A stretch of 64,000 nt of DNA from an uncultured Bacteroidota bacterium (GTDB taxonomy: Bacteria; Bacteroidota; Bacteroidia; Chitinophagales; Chitinophagaceae). Position 1 is the first letter of the stretch. Each line of letters begins with the position of its first letter. This document shows, in pieces, positions 37,017 through 45,059 of this stretch. The position numbers and the translations under genes were made by a program. The notes below the pieces were generated by a model that ran no database searches, was not told the origin of the DNA, and worked only from the letters and a program-made list of their open reading frames with translations. The DNA lies in assembly GCA_903837525.1 (NCBI GenBank), contig CAILUU010000038.1, positions 23,470 through 87,469 of the forward strand, written 5' to 3'.

Positions 37017-37114
37017 GGGTTTTTGGCTTATTTGCCTAAGATAGATGAGTTAAAGGGGTTAATATAGCCCTTTAAACTGTTGTTGTACTAGTACCCAATT
37101 TAGTGGCTAATTCG

Positions 37115-37507
37115 TTAGTTGATTATCCATTTTTTACAAACCAACCATCCGCAAATTGCCCCAAAAGTATCTGCTGCCCAATCCCAAACATCAAACATAC
37201 GGCCTACCACAAAATGTTTTTGTATAAACTCGGTGGCTAAGCCCCATATACTTACACAAAGCATAATTTTTATAGCATAGTTTGTTTTTTGTTTTTTGGT
37301 AAGAGGTGTTTTTGTTATGGGCAAACTAAATAAAAATACTAAGCCGCCAAACATGCCAGCATGTGCCCATTTGTCGGGGTAAATTTTATTAAACCAATTA
37401 TCTAAAGAGGGGATATTATTTGGCGGCATGGTGATTAATAACCACACTAAAAAAAAACAGGCTATGCCTGGTGTAAATTGTTTTATATCACTTTTTGTAA
37501 AAATCAT
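37115..37507 (-). CDS. VanZ-family membrane protein
   Basis: 130 aa from the ATG at 37507; a TTG start three codons upstream would overlap gcvH. Four membrane segments. DKWAHAGMFGGL and EFIQKHFVVGRMFDVWDWAADTFGAICG are the conserved VanZ-like blocks. Named after the teicoplanin-resistance protein, but most members have no known resistance role. It begins 1 nt after the gcvH stop, so it is translationally linked to gcvH. Confidence 0.85.
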   Translation of the reverse strand: MIFTKSDIKQFTPGIACFFLVWLLITMPPNNIPSLDNWFNKIYPDKWAHAGMFGGLVFLFSLPITKTPLTKKQKTNYAIKIMLCVSIWGLATEFIQKHFVVGRMFDVWDWAADTFGAICGWLVCKKWIIN

Positions 37508-37508
37508 G

Positions 37509-37886
37509 TCAAGCAACTGTTGCGCTATAGGCTTCTGAGCCTAGTAAAGCGGCTACATCATCGGCATTATCAACAGTCATTTTTACCATCCAACCAGCTC
37601 CGTAAGGATCGCTGTTTACTAATTCTGGCTGGGCTTCTAAAGCTTTATTAACTTCTGTAATAGTACCAGCAACAGGCAAAAACAAATCGCTTACTGTTTT
37701 TACAGCTTCTACACTACCAAAAACTTCTTCAGCAGCTAACGCTTTCCCTAAGGCACTAATGTCTACATAAACAATATCGCCTAATTCTCTTTGCGCAAAT
37801 TCGGTAACGCCAATGGTGGCAATATTTCCTTCCAATAATATCCATTCATGATCTTTGGTGTAGCGTAGGTTTTCTGGAAAATTCAT
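37509..37886 (-). CDS. gcvH: Glycine cleavage system H protein
   Basis: 125 aa, the usual length. The lipoylation site is Lys63 in VFGSVEAVKTVSDLF, and YTKDHEWI opens the domain. It carries the aminomethyl group between the P, T and L proteins of glycine cleavage. No gcvP or gcvT lies in this window, so the operon is split. Confidence 0.96.
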   Translation of the reverse strand: MNFPENLRYTKDHEWILLEGNIATIGVTEFAQRELGDIVYVDISALGKALAAEEVFGSVEAVKTVSDLFLPVAGTITEVNKALEAQPELVNSDPYGAGWMVKMTVDNADDVAALLGSEAYSATVA

Positions 37887-37958
37887 GCTGTTTTTTTAGT
37901 AGTTTAATTTATTTTATATGCAATTTAGCAACATATTTTTAAAGAAATAATGTTGGTA

Positions 37959-38687
37959 CTATTTTATTACCTCTATTTTCATTCTAATATCGGTATTGGG
38001 TCTGTTGTTACCATCACCTGCAGCTTTTGCAATTTTATCAATAACATCTAACCCACTTTCTGTTTCCCCAAAAACAGTGTATTGGGTATCTAAAAACGGA
38101 GTTCCGCCAACGGCAGTATAAGATTTGCGTTTTTTTGGCGAAAACTTGGTGCCCATTTGCATTTCCATACTACCTATCTCTTGCTCGGTATATTTTTTTC
38201 CCTGTACAATATAAAATTGACAGCCACTGCTAGCTTTTTCGGGGTTGTTTGTTCTGGCAGCAGCTAAAGCGCCTTTTTTGTGGAAGTAATTGGTATCAAA
38301 CTCTGCTGGTATGGTATAGCCAACATCGCCGCTTCCTAACATGGAGCCTGCTACTGCATTTTTACTTTGTGGATCGCCACCTTGTATCATAAAGTCATTA
38401 ATAACTCTATGAAATAAAAGGCTATCAAAAAACTTTGCAGTTGCCAACTTTATAAAATTATCTCTGTGCTTAGGTGTGCCATCGTATAGGCGTAAAACAA
38501 TTACACCACTATCGGTAGTTAATTTAATACGAGTGCCTGGTACTTTTTTAATAACTGGGGGTGTAAACTTTACCACCTTTTTAGTTACTACCTTCTTTTT
38601 TACTATGGGCTTTTTTACTTGTGCTAGGGTAAGGTTAGTAGCGCAAACTAGAAGTACAATAGACAATATAATTTTTACAAACTTCAT
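37959..38687 (-). CDS. Secreted cyclophilin-type peptidyl-prolyl isomerase
   Basis: 242 aa from the ATG at 38687, which opens a signal peptide (MKFVKIILSIVLLVCATNLTLAQ). A short basic Lys/Val linker precedes the cyclophilin domain (about 55-240), with FDSLLFHRVINDFMIQGGDPQ and SSGCQFYIVQG. It catalyses proline isomerisation in periplasmic protein folding. The insertion GSMEMQMGTKFSPKKRKSY is typical of the Bacteroidota forms. It has a promoter-like element at 38712-38719. Confidence 0.92.
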   Translation of the reverse strand: MKFVKIILSIVLLVCATNLTLAQVKKPIVKKKVVTKKVVKFTPPVIKKVPGTRIKLTTDSGVIVLRLYDGTPKHRDNFIKLATAKFFDSLLFHRVINDFMIQGGDPQSKNAVAGSMLGSGDVGYTIPAEFDTNYFHKKGALAAARTNNPEKASSGCQFYIVQGKKYTEQEIGSMEMQMGTKFSPKKRKSYTAVGGTPFLDTQYTVFGETESGLDVIDKIAKAAGDGNNRPNTDIRMKIEVIK

Positions 38688-38711
38688 ACACTTAATACTT
38701 TTTTTAGATGG

Positions 38712-38719
38712 CAAAAATA
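38712..38719 (-). promoter_or_regulatory. Candidate -7 promoter element for the cyclophilin gene
   Basis: The minus strand reads TATTTTTG (TAnnTTTG), 25 nt before the start codon. Confidence 0.45.
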
Positions 38720-38741
38720 ATAAACAATTTTAATTTTAAAG

Positions 38742-39092
38742 CTAAATAAAACCTAATTGTTGAAAGTAAAGTAAAGCATGATCTTTCAAAAAATTTTCTT
38801 GCTCAAACATGTTAAAGTCGGGCAAAGCTTTAAGTTGTGTAAAGTGGGGCCAATTTTCTTCATCATACCCATCTAACACATAATAACCACTTTGTGCTAG
38901 TAAGGAGCATACCGCTATATGCATTAAATCTTGCTTTTGTTCTTTAGTAAACTCTTGTTTACCACTACCAAACTCTTGTATACCAATTAAAAATAAAACC
39001 CCATCCATATCGGGCTTTATACCAAACTGTTCTTTTAATTTAATCCGAAGTTTTAACCAACGTATAGATATATCTTCAAGTGCTTGTTGCAT
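38742..39092 (-). CDS. Conserved small hypothetical protein
   Basis: 116 aa, soluble, no signal peptide, mostly helical in appearance, with the segment LKEQFGIKPDMDGVLFLIGIQEFG and a C-terminal acidic/aromatic half (DGYDEENWPHF). I do not recognise a named family. It has a promoter-like element just upstream and is divergent from serS. Base composition is like its neighbours, so there is no sign of recent transfer. Confidence 0.7.
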   Translation of the reverse strand: MQQALEDISIRWLKLRIKLKEQFGIKPDMDGVLFLIGIQEFGSGKQEFTKEQKQDLMHIAVCSLLAQSGYYVLDGYDEENWPHFTQLKALPDFNMFEQENFLKDHALLYFQQLGFI

Positions 39093-39096
39093 ACTG

Positions 39097-39104
39097 CAAA
39101 GATA
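39097..39104 (-). promoter_or_regulatory. Candidate -7 promoter element for the 116-aa hypothetical gene
   Basis: The minus strand reads TATCTTTG (TAnnTTTG) immediately before the short leader of the gene. Confidence 0.4.
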
Positions 39105-39263
39105 ATTGATAGAACGCTGATGAAACTGATTGCTTAGTATTAATATGATTTTTTTTGTGCCTATCCCAGTAATCTTTGAGCAATCCTAAATTATCTGTAT
39201 AAATTGACTCTAATCCGTTAAATCCGTGTCTCTATTTGTATCTTTACAAAAAGTTTATAATAG

Positions 39264-40535
39264 ATGTTACAAATTGGATTTATACGGCAAAATGCCGATT
39301 TTGTTAAAGAAAGAATTGCTACAAAATATTTTACAGATGTAAATAGTGTAGATACTATAATTGCATTAGATGAAGAAGTACGTAAATTAAAAGTAGAAAC
39401 CGAAACAATACAAGCTGCTGTAAATTTAGCTAGTAAAGAAATAGGTATGCTAATGGCAAAAGGCGAAAAAGATGCTGCCGAAATTAAAAAACAAGAAGTT
39501 GCACAACAAAAATCATCTCAACAAAACTTAACCACACAATTAAGCAATGCCGAAAAGCAATTACACGATGAACTAGTTAAGCTGCCTAATCTTCCTCACA
39601 GTAGTGTGCCCAAAGGAAAAACACCCGAAGAAAACGAAGTAGTAAAAGAAGCTGGCATAAAACCAACACTAAGTGCAACCGCTGTGCCACATTGGGAGTT
39701 AATAAAAAAGTATGATTTAGTTGATTTTGAAATAGGTGCAAAGCTTACGGGTAGTGGCTTTCCATTATTTAAAGGCAAGGGAGCAAAACTACAAAGAGCC
39801 TTAATACACTATTTTTTAGATTATAATACTGCTGCTGGTTATACCGAATACTTACCCCCGCTAATGGTTAATGAGGCTAGTGCTTATGGCACTGGGCAAT
39901 TACCCGATAAAGAAGGGCAAATGTATCATGTAACAGAAGATGGGCTTTATTTAATACCAACTGCCGAAGTACCTATTACCAATATTTATAGAGATGAAAT
40001 TATTAAGGAAGAAAGTTTACCTATAAAAATGACGGCTTACTCGGCTTGTTTTAGAAGAGAGGCAGGAAGCTTTGGAAGTGATGTTAGAGGGTTAAATAGA
40101 GTACACCAATTTGATAAAGTAGAGGTAGTACAATTAGTGCATCCTATAACAAGTTATCAAGTGCATCAACAAATGGTAGACCATATTGAAGGGTTATTAA
40201 TAGCGTTAGAATTACCTTACAGAATACTTCGTTTATGCGGTGGCGATATGAGTTTTGCTAGTGCACTAACCTACGATTTTGAAGTGTATAGTGCTGCACA
40301 ACAAAAATGGCTAGAGGTAAGTAGCGTTAGTAATTTTGAAACCTTTCAAACCAATCGAATGAAGATTAGGTTTAAAGGCGAAGATGGTAAAACACAGTTG
40401 GTACATTCTTTAAACGGCTCATCATTGGCATTGCCACGTATTATGGCTTGTTTATTAGAAAACAATCAAACCGATGATGGTATTGCGTTGCCTAAAGTGT
40501 TGCATACTTATTTTGGTAGCAATGTTATTAGTTAA
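39264..40535 (+). CDS. serS: Seryl-tRNA synthetase
   Basis: 423 aa class II synthetase. The N-terminal ~110 residues form the antiparallel coiled-coil that contacts the tRNA-Ser long arm. Motif 2 is FRREAGSFGSDVRGLNRVHQF (starting near residue 269), and motif 3 is near HSLNGSSLALPRIM. TAEVPITNIYRDE is the Ser-binding block. It charges tRNA-Ser with serine. It is followed 71 nt later by a cytochrome c gene. Confidence 0.97.
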   Translation: MLQIGFIRQNADFVKERIATKYFTDVNSVDTIIALDEEVRKLKVETETIQAAVNLASKEIGMLMAKGEKDAAEIKKQEVAQQKSSQQNLTTQLSNAEKQLHDELVKLPNLPHSSVPKGKTPEENEVVKEAGIKPTLSATAVPHWELIKKYDLVDFEIGAKLTGSGFPLFKGKGAKLQRALIHYFLDYNTAAGYTEYLPPLMVNEASAYGTGQLPDKEGQMYHVTEDGLYLIPTAEVPITNIYRDEIIKEESLPIKMTAYSACFRREAGSFGSDVRGLNRVHQFDKVEVVQLVHPITSYQVHQQMVDHIEGLLIALELPYRILRLCGGDMSFASALTYDFEVYSAAQQKWLEVSSVSNFETFQTNRMKIRFKGEDGKTQLVHSLNGSSLALPRIMACLLENNQTDDGIALPKVLHTYFGSNVIS

Positions 40536-40606
40536 AGTAGATGTTAAAAAACTTGTTAACCGTCACACAAAAAAATTATCTTAGCATAGAAAAAAAAATA
40601 ATAAGT

Positions 40607-41038
40607 ATGAAAAAAATTATAATACTAGTTTTAATAGCAGCTACAGTTGCTAGTTGTGCAAAAAAAATGGCACCAACAACTACCCAAGCTCCTAGCTCTA
40701 ATAACGGATCAGTTATTTTAGGTAATACTACTTCAACCCCTTCTAGTAATCAACAAAAGTTGGAAACGGCTACTACAGCTACTTCAATTGCTACAAATGC
40801 AGATGCTACACCAACAGGGACAAAGCAAGCAAGAGGTTCAGGCGAATTATCTATTGAACAAAAAGGGCAAGCTATTTTTAATGTAAAATGTGGAAGCTGC
40901 CATAGCTTTAAAGTTACAACCGATTATACTGCTAATAGATGGATAACTGTAATGCAAGTAATGGCTGTTAAAGCAAATTTATCAGATGTAGAAAAAGAAA
41001 ATGTTTTGGCTTATGTAAAAGCTAATGCAAAAAAATAA
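40607..41038 (+). CDS. Lipid-anchored c-type cytochrome
   Basis: 143 aa from the ATG at 40607, 22 codons into a longer frame, where a lipoprotein signal begins (MKKIIILVLIAATVASC, Cys17). A Ser/Thr-rich linker of about 60 residues precedes a small cytochrome domain with the heme site CGSCH (Cys95, Cys98, His99). Met residues in ITVMQVMAVKANLS could be the sixth ligand. It would be a periplasm-facing electron carrier tethered to a membrane. Partner enzyme not evident. Confidence 0.87.
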   Translation: MKKIIILVLIAATVASCAKKMAPTTTQAPSSNNGSVILGNTTSTPSSNQQKLETATTATSIATNADATPTGTKQARGSGELSIEQKGQAIFNVKCGSCHSFKVTTDYTANRWITVMQVMAVKANLSDVEKENVLAYVKANAKK

Positions 41039-41064
41039 GACTTTTAGTAGTCAGTAATAAAAAC

Positions 41065-41090
41065 GCAATCCTTATTCGGATTGCTTTTTT
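41065..41090. terminator. Intrinsic terminator after the cytochrome gene
   Basis: GCAATCC and GGATTGC form a 7-bp stem with a 6-nt loop and TTTTTT. It overlaps the last codons of the convergent AlkB gene. Confidence 0.75.
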
Positions 41091-42124
41091 ATTGTCTTAA
41101 TTTTTTTATTCATTATATAAAACCATGCAGGGGGAAATAACGATAGTATTATACTGCCCGGATAACCAGTTGGTAACTGTGGGGCATGAATATGATGTTG
41201 TAAAACTTGGTATTTTCGGCTTGCCATATAGTGATGATCGCTATGCCTACTCAATTCAAATAATAAAATTCTGCCTAAAACATGGCTGCTATTCCAACTA
41301 TGATGGGGCATTGTCCGTTCATATTTTCCTTCTGCAGTTTCGTTACGTTGTAAACCATAATGCTCAACATAATTTACAGTTTCTAACAATAAAATTCCAA
41401 CAAATGAAGCAGCTAAAAAGTACACTAAAATAAGGCCTCCAAAAAAATAATAAATAACACCAATTAAGGCTAATTGAATAATATGTGCTTGTAGCATTTC
41501 ATTTTTTAAACTAAAGATAGACAAGCCTTTTTTGCTTAATTCGGCATTAGCAATTTTCCAAGCCGATAGGTAAGAAAAAAATATTGTTCTAAAATAAAAA
41601 GTATATACAGGCTCGTTGTATCTAGCACTACTAGGGTCTTCTGGCGTAGCTACATGTTTATGATGCCCTTTGTTATGCTCAATAAAAAAGTGCATGTATA
41701 AAGAGGTTAGTAAAAGTGATTTGGCTAAAAATTGTTCAAACTTATTTACTCTGTGTCCCAACTCATGCCCTACATTAATTCCAAAAGTACCGCATAATAA
41801 ACCCATACTAAAAACACGTCCTAATTTTTCCCACCAAAGTAAATTGGAAATTTTAAATGAATACAAAAAATATGCTAAAGCAACATATTGTGCTAGTACA
41901 ATTGCATACAACATATTATCGTACAGTTTGTTATGCCTTGCCAATTCTTCCTCGGCGGCGGTTAAGTTTTTTGTATTTGGATGAATAAATAATTCGGCAA
42001 CAGGAATGGCAACCCAAGCATATAACATAGGTAACCAAGTGACCCAGCCAGTTAGCGAAAATGAAAGCCAACAAGTATAATAAATTGTTAAAGGAAGTAA
42101 ATATTTTAATGCTTTAATGCTCAT
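41072..42124 (-). CDS. alkB: AlkB-type alkane 1-monooxygenase / membrane hydroxylase
   Basis: 350 aa from the ATG at 42124; an upstream ATG at 42187 would add 21 residues of a different character. Several membrane spans and all diiron histidine boxes are present: HELGH (120-124), HNKGHHKH (150-157) and HSDHH (294-298). The AlkB signature NYVEHYGL is at 251-258. AlkB enzymes hydroxylate terminal carbons of medium-chain alkanes using rubredoxin. No rubredoxin gene is nearby, so the physiological substrate could instead be a fatty acid or other lipid. Confidence 0.88.
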   Translation of the reverse strand: MSIKALKYLLPLTIYYTCWLSFSLTGWVTWLPMLYAWVAIPVAELFIHPNTKNLTAAEEELARHNKLYDNMLYAIVLAQYVALAYFLYSFKISNLLWWEKLGRVFSMGLLCGTFGINVGHELGHRVNKFEQFLAKSLLLTSLYMHFFIEHNKGHHKHVATPEDPSSARYNEPVYTFYFRTIFFSYLSAWKIANAELSKKGLSIFSLKNEMLQAHIIQLALIGVIYYFFGGLILVYFLAASFVGILLLETVNYVEHYGLQRNETAEGKYERTMPHHSWNSSHVLGRILLFELSRHSDHHYMASRKYQVLQHHIHAPQLPTGYPGSIILSLFPPAWFYIMNKKIKTIKKQSE

Positions 42125-42250
42125 GGAATTGTATTTGTATTTCAAGATAAGGATTTTTGCAAAGGGTTGTGTAATTTGTGAAAGCATTATTTCTATTAAA
42201 CCTTTTGAATTTCAATTAGTCATATTAAAAATTACAATAACTACTTTATT

Positions 42251-43702
42251 ATGCCCCTTTCCAACAGAATAAAAAATCAACATCTTTTGTGGCGAAGTGC
42301 TTTTGGACCAATGGCAGAAAACGTTGCTGAATTAGATACTCTTTCACAAAAACAATTGTGGGGGCTATTGGTAAAAACATCTTCATCTAGTCCTGTAAAA
42401 ATAGATGTAGTCCAAAACTTAGTAGATGGTTTTTTTAAAGGGGTAAAAGATGTTGTTGAAATGCAAAAAAAAGAAATTGATGCAGCAAAACGAAAAAAAA
42501 TAAGAGAACAAAGTAGAGAAGATTTAAAAAACTTAAATATTCGCTGGTTAGATGAAATGATAAATAGCGAAGCACAATTAAGAGAAAAGGTAGCCTTGTT
42601 TTGGCATGGACATTTTGCTTGTAGAGTGGTTAATAGTTTTTTTCAGCAAGAGTTGTTAGATGTTGTTAGGGCTAATGCCTTAGGTAGTTTTAAAGACTTA
42701 TTACGTGGGGTAAGTAAAAGCGCCGCCATGCTACAATTTTTAAATAATCAACAAAATAAAAAACAACACCCTAACGAAAATTTTGCCCGGGAAGTAATGG
42801 AATTATTTACTTTAGGTAGAGGAAATTATACCGAAAATGATATTAAAGAAGCTGCAAGAGCCTTTACTGGATGGGGATATAATGTTGGTGGCGATTTTGT
42901 ATTTAGAAAAAACCAACATGATACAGGCACTAAAACGGTATTAGGCAAAACAGGAAATTTTGATGGCGATGATATTATTGATATTTTATTAGAGCAAAAA
43001 AAAACAGCCTTATTTATAACAAAAAAAATATATAAATTTTTTGTAAATGAAAATATTGATGCTGAAAAAGTAGACTGGTTAGGTAATCGCTTTTTTCAAA
43101 GTGGTTACAATATTAAAAATTTGTTAGAAGATATATTTATAAGCGATTGGTTTTATGCCGAAAAAAATATTGGAACAAAAATAAAATCGCCTATAGAGTT
43201 ATTAGCAGGCATTAGGCGTTTTTTACCCATGCAAATGAATAACGATCAAGCTCAATTATTGTTTCAACGTACGTTAGGGCAAGTGCTTTTTTATCCTCCA
43301 AATGTGGCAGGCTGGCCTGGGGATAAAAACTGGATTGATAGTACTACCCTAATGCTGCGGCTTAGAATACCACAAATACTTACGGCAAATGAAGTATTAA
43401 ATATTAGACCAAAAGATGATGACGATGTAATGATGGGGCAAATGATTGAAGCTAAAATAAAAAAAATAAAAGAAGCCACAAAAGGAGGAATAGGTGTGGT
43501 AGATTGGGGGTTAGTAAATAAAGTATATGCATCAACCAGTAGAGAAAATTTATTAGCTAAAATTTCTGAAACACTTTTACAAACAAAAAATAAATTGAAC
43601 ATAACTGTATTAGGTAAACATATAAATAACGAAAGTCGAGAAAACTATATTAAAAGTGCTATCGTAAATACAATGAGTACACCGGAGTATCAATTATGTT
43701 AG
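42251..43702 (+). CDS. DUF1800 family protein
   Basis: 483 aa covering a DUF1800 domain. Features include HLLWRSAFGPMAENVAEL near the start, LFWHGHFACRVVN, the ENFAREVMELFTLGRGNYTENDIKEAARAFTGW core and PPNVAGWPGDKNWID. Family members are of unknown function and are nearly always followed by a DUF1501 gene, as here (86 nt gap). No obvious signal peptide. Confidence 0.9.
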   Translation: MPLSNRIKNQHLLWRSAFGPMAENVAELDTLSQKQLWGLLVKTSSSSPVKIDVVQNLVDGFFKGVKDVVEMQKKEIDAAKRKKIREQSREDLKNLNIRWLDEMINSEAQLREKVALFWHGHFACRVVNSFFQQELLDVVRANALGSFKDLLRGVSKSAAMLQFLNNQQNKKQHPNENFAREVMELFTLGRGNYTENDIKEAARAFTGWGYNVGGDFVFRKNQHDTGTKTVLGKTGNFDGDDIIDILLEQKKTALFITKKIYKFFVNENIDAEKVDWLGNRFFQSGYNIKNLLEDIFISDWFYAEKNIGTKIKSPIELLAGIRRFLPMQMNNDQAQLLFQRTLGQVLFYPPNVAGWPGDKNWIDSTTLMLRLRIPQILTANEVLNIRPKDDDDVMMGQMIEAKIKKIKEATKGGIGVVDWGLVNKVYASTSRENLLAKISETLLQTKNKLNITVLGKHINNESRENYIKSAIVNTMSTPEYQLC

Positions 43703-43788
43703 ATTTACTATTTGGTGATGTACGATTTTCATGAGTTAACATTACCTCAAATCAAAAAATCATAAATCAAAAAAATCAAAGATTTATT

Positions 43789-44982
43789 ATGGTTATAAAA
43801 CGTAAACAATTTTTGCAAATAGGTTCTTTAGCAACAGCATCGTTTATGCTGCCTAAGTTTTTAAAGGCGTTTGAAAAACCAGCAATCGTACCGCCTGGCA
43901 ATAAAGTAGTTATAGTAATACAATTTAGTGGGGGTAACGATGGGCTTAATACAGTAATACCTGTACGTAACGATATTTATTATAAAGAGCGCCCACGAAT
44001 TGGAATTGCAAAAGATAAAAGTTTACTCTTAACCGATGAAGTTGGGTTAAATCCAGCACTAGAGGCCTTTAAAGGGTTATACGATGAAGGTAATTTATCT
44101 ATATTAAATAGTGTGGGTTATCCCAATCCGGATAGAAGTCATTTTAGAAGTATGGATATATGGCATACCGCTAGCGAAAGTAGTGAGTATTTAAACACAG
44201 GGTGGATTGGCAGGTATTTAGATGCACAATGTAAAGGCTGTGATAAACCAACATTAGCTTTAGAGGTAGATGATGTTTTAAGCTTGGCACTAAAGGGCGA
44301 ACAAAACAAAGCGTTAGCTTTTAAAGATCCTAAAAGATTATTTACCAGTAGTAATGAAAAATTTTATAAAGATTTAAATGCTAGCCATGTTAAGAGCGAA
44401 GAAAGTATTGACTATTTATATAAAACAATGAGCGAAACGTTGAGTAGTGCCGATTATATTTACCAACAAAGTAAATTGCATCCTACCAATCAAACCTATC
44501 CTAGCACAGCATTAGGGAAAGATTTAAAAACAATTGCATCACTTATTTTATCCGATATAAATACAAAAGTTTACTATGTTTCATTGGGTAGTTTTGATAC
44601 CCATATAAACCAAGAGGTAACACAAAAAAGATTGTTTACAGAACTAAACGATGCTGTAAAAGCCTTTACGACCGATTTAAAAAAGAACAATAGGTTTGAA
44701 GATGTATTGATGATGACCTTTAGCGAATTTGGCCGTAGGGTTGCACAAAATGCAAGTGGAGGAACTGACCATGGCACAGCAAATAATATGTTTTTTATTG
44801 GCGGTGGTTTAAAACAAAAAGGAGTAATAAATGCCTTGCCCGATTTAGCTGACTTAAACGAAGGCGATTTAAAATACAACGTAGATTTTAAAAATGTGTA
44901 TGCTACTGTTTTAAATAAATGGTTAGGTGCAGATGATAAAATGATATTGGGCAACAAGTTTGAAAAGTTGAATTTTATTTAA
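43789..44982 (+). CDS. DUF1501 family protein, probably Tat-exported
   Basis: 397 aa. The N-terminus MVIKRKQFLQIGSLATASFMLPKFLKA has a Tat-like KRKQFL motif before a weakly hydrophobic stretch. The DUF1501 domain, which resembles the alkaline phosphatase/sulfatase fold, has VIQFSGGNDGLNTVIPV, a RSHFRSMDIWHTAS block, MTFSEFGRRVAQNASGGTDHG and a further His. Function unknown; always seen with DUF1800. Export implies both could act on an envelope substrate. Confidence 0.9.
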   Translation: MVIKRKQFLQIGSLATASFMLPKFLKAFEKPAIVPPGNKVVIVIQFSGGNDGLNTVIPVRNDIYYKERPRIGIAKDKSLLLTDEVGLNPALEAFKGLYDEGNLSILNSVGYPNPDRSHFRSMDIWHTASESSEYLNTGWIGRYLDAQCKGCDKPTLALEVDDVLSLALKGEQNKALAFKDPKRLFTSSNEKFYKDLNASHVKSEESIDYLYKTMSETLSSADYIYQQSKLHPTNQTYPSTALGKDLKTIASLILSDINTKVYYVSLGSFDTHINQEVTQKRLFTELNDAVKAFTTDLKKNNRFEDVLMMTFSEFGRRVAQNASGGTDHGTANNMFFIGGGLKQKGVINALPDLADLNEGDLKYNVDFKNVYATVLNKWLGADDKMILGNKFEKLNFI

Positions 44983-44994
44983 AGAGGTTAAACA

Positions 44995-45030
44995 AAAAAT
45001 CGATTTATCAGAAAAGATAAATCGATTTTT
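44995..45030. terminator. Bidirectional intrinsic terminator
   Basis: AAAAATCGATTTATC and GATAAATCGATTTTT form a 15-bp stem with a 6-nt loop, with A/T-tracts on both sides, between the DUF1501 gene and the convergent POT transporter. Confidence 0.88.
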
Positions 45031-45059
45031 ATACTTAATATTCTATGTTTAGCTAAAAA

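Noticed and set aside
37050..37075. TTAAAGGG...CCCTTTAA hairpin between DUF4290 and VanZ, considered as a terminator.
   Set aside because: No T-run follows on either strand, so an intrinsic terminator is not supported; it may be a chance palindrome.
43736..43788. AATCAAAAAATCATAAATCAAAAAAATCAAAG stretch before the DUF1501 gene, considered as a regulatory repeat.
   Set aside because: Simple A/T-rich repetition without fixed spacing or palindromic structure; nothing supports binding-site status.
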